NCBI GenBank assembly: GCA_003278345.1
Contig: QCFH01000013.1
Location: forward strand, 1-41,802
Reading direction: 5' to 3'
DNA length: 41,802 nt
DNA from: Prochlorococcus sp. AG-363-C02
GTDB taxonomy: Bacteria; Cyanobacteriota; Cyanobacteriia; PCC-6307; Cyanobiaceae
Under the pieces are notes generated by a model, which saw only the letters and a list, made by a program, of their open reading frames with translations, was not told where the DNA came from and searched no databases. Numbering within the stretch: position 1 is the stretch's first letter; the number at the start of each line of letters is the position of its first letter. Made by a program: the position numbers and the translations under genes. Shown piece after piece: positions 37,334 to 41,802 of the stretch.

Positions 37334-39154
37334 TTATTCATTTTTTTTGGACATGTTGCTTATATGAAGCTCTTTTAATTGTTTATTTGATACGGAAGAT
37401 GGTGCTTCTGTCATTAAACATCTTGCTTGTTGAGTTTTTGGAAAGGCAATTGTATCTCTAATAGATTCTTCACCGGTTAGCAACATAATCATTCTATCCA
37501 GGCCAAATGCTAAACCTCCGTGAGGAGGTGCCCCCATTTCTAGTGCTTCTAGTAGAAATCCAAATTGTTCTTTTCCTTCTTTTAATTGAATTCCAATAGT
37601 TTCTAAAACTTTTAATTGAAGCTCCGATTGATGAATACGTAGTGACCCTCCACCTAGCTCTAGACCATTTAAGACAAGATCATAGGCTTGAGCTCTTGCT
37701 TTAGGAAGTTTTTCTATCCATGATGCTTCTTCAGTTCCTATGTCTTCGCTATTAGGAGCACAGAATGGATGATGAAGAGCCTCTAGACGATTTTCATCAG
37801 AATTGAATTCAAACATTGGGAAATCAATGATCCAAAGAAAGTTCCATCTATTTTTTGTTTCATTAGAGGTTATTAGACCTAAATCTTTGGCTAGAAACTG
37901 TCTTACTTTATCTAAAGTCTTATTAACTATTTCTGTTTCCCCAGCTCCGAATAAAATTAAATCCCCTTCTTCTGCATTTGTTAGTTTTAGTAATTTTTCT
38001 TTTTGGGTATTATCAAGATTGTCTTTAATTGCACCAATAGTATCTATTTCTCTATTTTCTCTGACTCTTATAAATGCTAATCCTTTTGCTCCAGCTTTTT
38101 GAGCTTCACTAAAAATATCTCCTCCAGGTTTAATTCTTACATTGCTGATTGCAGTATTGCCCCCTTTTATATTGATACATTTAACTGATCCGCCCGCAGC
38201 AATTGCTCCAGAAAAAACCTTGAATCCTATATCTTTTAATAGTTCACTTACATTTACCAGTTCCATTCCATAGCGAGTGTCGGGCCTGTCAGTTCCAAAA
38301 CGATCCATTGACTCTTGCCATGTAAGTCGAGGAAATGGCAAAGCAAGCTCAACACCGTTGATTGTTTTCCATATTGATGCAATTAATTTTTCATTAATAG
38401 TAAGAATTTCTTCTTGGCTCATGAAGCTCATTTCCATATCAAGTTGCGTAAACTCTGGTTGCCTATCAGCTCTTAGATCTTCATCACGAAAACATTTAGC
38501 AATTTGGAAATAACGTTCTATTCCACCAACCATTAACAACTGCTTAAATAATTGAGGAGATTGCGGTAGGGCAAACCAATCTCCTTCACAAACCCTTGAT
38601 GGCACAAGATAATCTCTTGCACCTTCAGGGGTTGATCTAGTTAAAATAGGAGTTTCAACTTCTAGAAAATTTTCTTTTTCTAGAAAATTTCTAGCTGCTT
38701 TAATAACTTCGTTGCGTAAACATAGGTTGTGCTTCATTCTTTCACGCCTTAGATCTAAATATCGATGTTTAAGTCTTAACTCTTCTTTTACTGGCTCTTC
38801 ATCGTGAATTGAAACTGTAAAAGGCAAGATACCTTTAACTTGATTTAGAATTGTTAAATCCTTTGCTAAAACTTCTATCTCACCTGTTTTTAGCTTTTTA
38901 TTAAATGATTCAGGTGGACGTGATCTTACTATTCCATTGATTTGAATAACAGTCTCAGTTCGGAGTGTTTCTGCAATAGAAAAAAGTTCTGATCCTTGAT
39001 CTGGATCAACAGTAATTTGGATTGTTCCAGTTATGTCTCTGAGATCTATGAAAATCACTCCACCGTGATCTCTTGATCTATCTACCCAGCCACATAGTTG
39101 GATATTGGAGTTAATGTGCTTTTTGCGCAGTTCTCCGCAATAATTGCTGCGCAT
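37334..39154 (-). CDS. aspS: aspartyl-tRNA synthetase
   Basis: A class IIb synthetase with the bacterial layout. The N-terminal OB-fold anticodon domain has [21 protein letters not shown]. The catalytic core has motif 1 region [12 protein letters not shown], motif 2 [19 protein letters not shown], a GAD insertion (HNL... to [11 protein letters not shown]), and motif 3 [19 protein letters not shown], followed by [18 protein letters not shown]. Length 606 is typical. Whether it is discriminating, or also charges tRNA-Asn for GatCAB, cannot be judged. ATG at 39154. Confidence 0.96.
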   Translation of the reverse strand: MRSNYCGELRKKHINSNIQLCGWVDRSRDHGGVIFIDLRDITGTIQITVDPDQGSELFSIAETLRTETVIQINGIVRSRPPESFNKKLKTGEIEVLAKDLTILNQVKGILPFTVSIHDEEPVKEELRLKHRYLDLRRERMKHNLCLRNEVIKAARNFLEKENFLEVETPILTRSTPEGARDYLVPSRVCEGDWFALPQSPQLFKQLLMVGGIERYFQIAKCFRDEDLRADRQPEFTQLDMEMSFMSQEEILTINEKLIASIWKTINGVELALPFPRLTWQESMDRFGTDRPDTRYGMELVNVSELLKDIGFKVFSGAIAAGGSVKCINIKGGNTAISNVRIKPGGDIFSEAQKAGAKGLAFIRVRENREIDTIGAIKDNLDNTQKEKLLKLTNAEEGDLILFGAGETEIVNKTLDKVRQFLAKDLGLITSNETKNRWNFLWIIDFPMFEFNSDENRLEALHHPFCAPNSEDIGTEEASWIEKLPKARAQAYDLVLNGLELGGGSLRIHQSELQLKVLETIGIQLKEGKEQFGFLLEALEMGAPPHGGLAFGLDRMIMLLTGEESIRDTIAFPKTQQARCLMTEAPSSVSNKQLKELHISNMSKKNE

Positions 39155-39176
39155 AAAAAAGATTGAAGTACTTAAT

Positions 39177-39239
39177 CAGAGTTTCCCATAATTAATGTAT
39201 TGAGGTATTGAAATTGATCAATAATGTCAGGAAACTCTG
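39177..39239. repeat. 10-bp perfect inverted repeat at the gcvT 3' end
   Basis: CAGAGTTTCC (39177-39186) and GGAAACTCTG (39230-39239) are perfectly complementary. The second arm is the last codons of gcvT and the first lies in the gcvT-aspS gap. The 43-nt spacer contains a 10-bp palindrome, ATTGATCAAT (39213-39222), giving a possible branched structure. No U-run follows on either strand, so it is not a standard terminator. Confidence 0.4.
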
Positions 39240-40345
39240 CGATAAAAGGGTTTTCGAACCACACTTGCCTTATGCAGCTTTTTTCGAATTTCTACATATA
39301 TTTTTGTACCTGGTTTAGCAACTTCTGTTGGTAAATAGCCGAGTGCAATTCCTTCGTTTAAAGTGGGAGACCATGTACCACTAGTGATTTCTCCTAAAAG
39401 TTTATTTTGGTAGAAAATTTTATATCCTCTACGCGCGATTGCTTTGCCTTCTATCTTGATTCCAACTAATTTTTTTTTGATACCTTCGCGATTTTGGATT
39501 TCCAGCGCTGATTTACCAATAAAGTCTTTGGGATTTTCCATATGAACAAGCCATCCTAAGCCTGCTTCCAATGGTGTTGTAGTTTTGTCTATATCGTTGC
39601 CATAAAGAGGCATTGCTGCTTCAAGTCTTAATGTGTCCCTTGCTCCTAGACCACAGGGAGTAACTCCATTTTCTATTAATTGATTCCAAATGGCTATTCC
39701 TCCTTCTTTTTGGATCAGAATTTCAAAGCCGTCTTCTCCTGTATAACCTGTTCTAGCAATAAATATTGAAAAAGAATGTCTTGCATTATTTGCTCTTACT
39801 GCTATTTCGCTATGTCCAAAACGAGGAATGTTTGTAATTGGTTTTTCTAAAATTTGATTCAATTGTTCTTCAGCTTCTGGTCCTTGTAATGCAATTAATA
39901 CTCCATCTTTTTTTGCATCTGAGATTTCAATTTGATTAGGAGTGAGATTTTTTTTAAGCCAAGTTATATCTTTTTCTATACAGCCAGCATTAATAACAGT
40001 CAATAGGCAGTGATTGTTCTGTGCGTCTATTCCAAGATCATAAATAATTAAATCGTCAATAATACCTCCATTTTCGTTAAGTAGAACTGTGTAGCATGCT
40101 TCGCCTGCTCCAATTCTATGAAGATCAGTCGGGACTAACTTTTGGAGGTTGTCTTTTGGATTTATTCCTTTAATTGCAAAGACACCCATATGCGAAATGT
40201 CGAATACTCCTGCATTATTCCTAACAGAATTATGTTCATGAATTAATCCTTTAAATTGTATTGGCATTTCCCATCCAGCAAATTCAATCATTCTTGCTCC
40301 TAGATCTAGGCATCTTTGGTGAAGAGGCGTTGTGTTGGATTTCAT
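39227..40345 (-). CDS. gcvT: aminomethyltransferase (glycine cleavage T protein)
   Basis: GcvT transfers the methylene unit from the aminomethyl-lipoyl H protein to THF, part of the photorespiratory glycine cleavage system. Motifs include EFAGWEMPIQFKGLIHEHNS, ISHMGVFAIKG, ARTGYTGEDGFEI and ARDTLRLEAAMPLYGNDI, with YLPTEVAKPGTKIYVEIR at the C-terminus. Length 372 is normal. No glycine riboswitch is recognisable in the 135-bp gap upstream. aspS lies 72 bp downstream on the same strand. Confidence 0.95.
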   Translation of the reverse strand: MKSNTTPLHQRCLDLGARMIEFAGWEMPIQFKGLIHEHNSVRNNAGVFDISHMGVFAIKGINPKDNLQKLVPTDLHRIGAGEACYTVLLNENGGIIDDLIIYDLGIDAQNNHCLLTVINAGCIEKDITWLKKNLTPNQIEISDAKKDGVLIALQGPEAEEQLNQILEKPITNIPRFGHSEIAVRANNARHSFSIFIARTGYTGEDGFEILIQKEGGIAIWNQLIENGVTPCGLGARDTLRLEAAMPLYGNDIDKTTTPLEAGLGWLVHMENPKDFIGKSALEIQNREGIKKKLVGIKIEGKAIARRGYKIFYQNKLLGEITSGTWSPTLNEGIALGYLPTEVAKPGTKIYVEIRKKLHKASVVRKPFYRRVS

Positions 40346-40480
40346 TACTTATTCTTAAAGTTATTTTGTCCTTGAATCAACTTAACGAAGTATTGAAAAA
40401 TTTGTCTATAGAGATTCTCTGAGTTTGTTGTCTCATTCTAAAACTTTAACTACCCTATAAGTCTGGGATATATATTTGTC

Positions 40481-40717
40481 ATGTCATTAAAGAAATCTTG
40501 TTTAAGTTGTAAATACAACCATGGTAGTGCTGTGAAGTCATCTCCATTTACTTGGTGTTTGCTCAGAAAAATTAAATTACGTTCTGATTTCTCGGGTTTT
40601 GCATTTTGTCATCATTGGAGTCATCAAGAGCATTGTTTGCAAACCATTCAAAGCAAGACTGAGATTCTGGAGCAACAATTGGATTTTGCTCGAGAGTTAG
40701 TAGTTAATGATATTTAA
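40481..40717 (+). CDS. small Cys/His-rich protein, putative zinc-binding
   Basis: 78 residues: MSLKKSCLSCKYN begins with a CxxC pair, WCLLRKIK supplies a further Cys, and FCHHWSHQEHC adds Cys, His and Cys, so the first ~50 residues contain up to five Cys and three or four His. The last ~25 residues (QSKTEILEQQLDFARELV) form a predicted amphipathic helix. The layout is of a compact metal-binding or redox knot with a helical tail. I do not recognise a named family. It is the only plus-strand gene between two minus-strand metabolic genes; the ATG has no strong Shine-Dalgarno. Confidence 0.6.
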   Translation: MSLKKSCLSCKYNHGSAVKSSPFTWCLLRKIKLRSDFSGFAFCHHWSHQEHCLQTIQSKTEILEQQLDFARELVVNDI

Positions 40718-40770
40718 TCTAATTTTTATTTATTAGACCAGTAATTTATATCAGCCTTTATTCTTCTTAA

Positions 40771-41655
40771 CTAGGAAATACTAAGAAGCATGATTAAAGT
40801 TCTAGTTGCTTTTGCAGCTAAGATACTGCTTATTCCTGATGGATCTAACTGCGGTGCTAATTCAACAATGTCACATCCAATTATATTGTGTTCTTTTAGA
40901 ACATTAATTACGAACCCAAAGTCTTGCCAAAAGAACCCACCTGGTTCTGGAGTTCCTGTACCAGGCACTGCACTTGGATCAAACCAGTCTAAATCTAATG
41001 TTAAATAAATAGGTTTTCCTAAATGATTATGCAATCTGTCTCTTAGCTCTTTGGAAGGATTACCAAAAGAATGTTTTATTAATCTTTTTTTCTCTTTAAT
41101 TTCTTCTATTTCTTCTTTAGTTCCACTTCTTATACCAAGTTGATATATTGTTTTACTAGGTAGTATTTCTAAGCACCGACGCATTGTGCAAGCATGATTA
41201 AATTTTGAACCTAACCATTCTTCTCTTAAATCCGCATGAGCATCTAGTTGAAGTATAATTAGTTCTGGAAAATATTTAATTGCACCCTCAATTGCACCAC
41301 AAGTAATTGAATGCTCACCACCAAGTAATAGTGGCTTTGCACCTAAAGAATAAATATAGTCAGTAGCACATTTAACCTTGTGAATTACTGGTTCTGGTGC
41401 ACCATATGGAACATCTAAATTACCAAAATCAGTAAAATCTATCGATTCCAGATCAAGCATTAGTTGTGGGCAAAAAGATTCAATTCCAGAACTTACATGT
41501 TTAATTGAATCTGGTCCAAACCTTGCTCCTGGTCTAAAGGAAGTGGTGCCATCATATGGAACTCCATATAAACCTACTTTGCAATTATCTTTACTTCTAT
41601 TTGAAGCCATAAATATAGGTCCTTCATCATTAAAATTTATTTTTGGTTTCTTCAT
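40771..41655 (-). CDS. speB: agmatinase (arginase/ureohydrolase family)
   Basis: SpeB hydrolyses agmatine to putrescine and urea. The two-Mn site ligands are in GGEHSITCG, LDAHADLREE and LDLDWFDPSAVPGTGTPEPG, the standard ureohydrolase signatures; VPYDGTTSFRPGARFGP is near the N-terminus. Length 294 is typical. The urea released could feed urease. Its ATG overlaps the speE stop as ATGA, so the two genes are translationally coupled. ATG at 41655. Confidence 0.92.
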   Translation of the reverse strand: MKKPKINFNDEGPIFMASNRSKDNCKVGLYGVPYDGTTSFRPGARFGPDSIKHVSSGIESFCPQLMLDLESIDFTDFGNLDVPYGAPEPVIHKVKCATDYIYSLGAKPLLLGGEHSITCGAIEGAIKYFPELIILQLDAHADLREEWLGSKFNHACTMRRCLEILPSKTIYQLGIRSGTKEEIEEIKEKKRLIKHSFGNPSKELRDRLHNHLGKPIYLTLDLDWFDPSAVPGTGTPEPGGFFWQDFGFVINVLKEHNIIGCDIVELAPQLDPSGISSILAAKATRTLIMLLSIS

Positions 41656-41802
41656 TCCTTTAACTTCCTTTCTAAATTTGCGGGTATAGCTTTAAAAGAT
41701 GCTTTTTGCCAGCTAGGACTCCATATATCGCATGTTTTAGATATTTTATTTGCTCTTTTAAGAATCGGATATAAATATTGTGGTTTTTCTATAGAAGCAA
41801 AA
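41652..41802 (-). CDS. speE: spermidine synthase, C-terminal part (partial)
   Basis: The last 49 codons and the TGA are present; the rest lies past the window edge. The C-terminal WSPSWQKASFKAIPANLE aligns with the SpeE C-terminus (E. coli AIHCAAFALPQYLQ pattern). The ATGA overlap with speB, and the speE-speB pairing known from picocyanobacteria, support the call. It would add an aminopropyl group to putrescine, the product of SpeB. Confidence 0.65.
   Translation of the reverse strand, partial: FASIEKPQYLYPILKRANKISKTCDIWSPSWQKASFKAIPANLERKLKE

Noticed and set aside
40346-40480. Glycine riboswitch upstream of gcvT
   Set aside because: The conserved aptamer core and paired stems are not visible in the 135-bp gap; only a tiny AGAGA/TCTCT hairpin is present.

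Overview
The window looks like the chromosome of a marine picocyanobacterium, most likely Prochlorococcus. The DNA is AT-rich and very compact. Gene order (PRC-barrel gene-dnaN-thrC-DUF1400-ABC1 kinase-recN-uvrA-sps ... dnaK ... speB-speE) and protein style fit Prochlorococcus, and genes such as the VTE5-type phytol kinase and a group 2 sigma factor fit a cyanobacterium. I see no mobile element, CRISPR array, rRNA, tRNA or island-like composition change. Clade is not resolved.

Layout. (a) 1-2037: minus-strand PRC-barrel gene (partial) and dnaN, then a 361-bp non-coding gap with a cluster of cyanobacterial-type DnaA boxes; this is the best oriC candidate. (b) 2038-10343: thrC, a DUF1400 protein and an ABC1 kinase on minus, then recN and uvrA (DNA repair) on plus. 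(c) 10534-13442: a glucosyltransferase-only sucrose-phosphate synthase, a small cyanobacterial protein, and a damaged spot where the 5' part of aroE runs directly into the 3' part of mraY. (d) 13550-19044: dnaK, a ThiO-like FAD oxidase, purU and a radical SAM protein. (e) 19110-24911: ClC channel, aconitase B, DAHP synthase, phytol kinase. (f) 24920-30112: group 2 sigma factor, polyphosphate kinase, MFS exporter, GNAT. (g) 30130-37243: a TrpD2-like protein divergent from cobA, then a minus-strand chain pyrG-queE-queC-pabB-pabC. (h) 37334-41802: aspS, gcvT, a small Cys-rich protein, speB and the end of speE.

How the genes fit together. The content is almost all core housekeeping: replication, repair, chaperone, amino-acid and shikimate metabolism (thrC, aroE, DAHP synthase), one-carbon and folate metabolism (purU, gcvT, pabB, pabC), 7-deazaguanine synthesis (queE, queC), tetrapyrrole and tocopherol-linked metabolism (cobA, phytol kinase), polyphosphate and polyamines. 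Genes are tightly packed: ATGA and TAATG overlaps, tail-to-tail pairs separated by 1-3 bp, and two divergent start codons that overlap on a single CATG.

Main anomaly. Near 12785-12815 AroE loses its C-terminal ~60-70 residues and MraY loses its N-terminal ~150, including the catalytic Asp-Asp motif, in different reading frames. This is the signature of a deletion or an assembly collapse. I did not find a dedicated defence, secretion or biosynthetic system that would count as a new biological system; the other items worth a second look are the origin region, several dyad elements in short intergenic gaps, and a few proteins that have lost family motifs.
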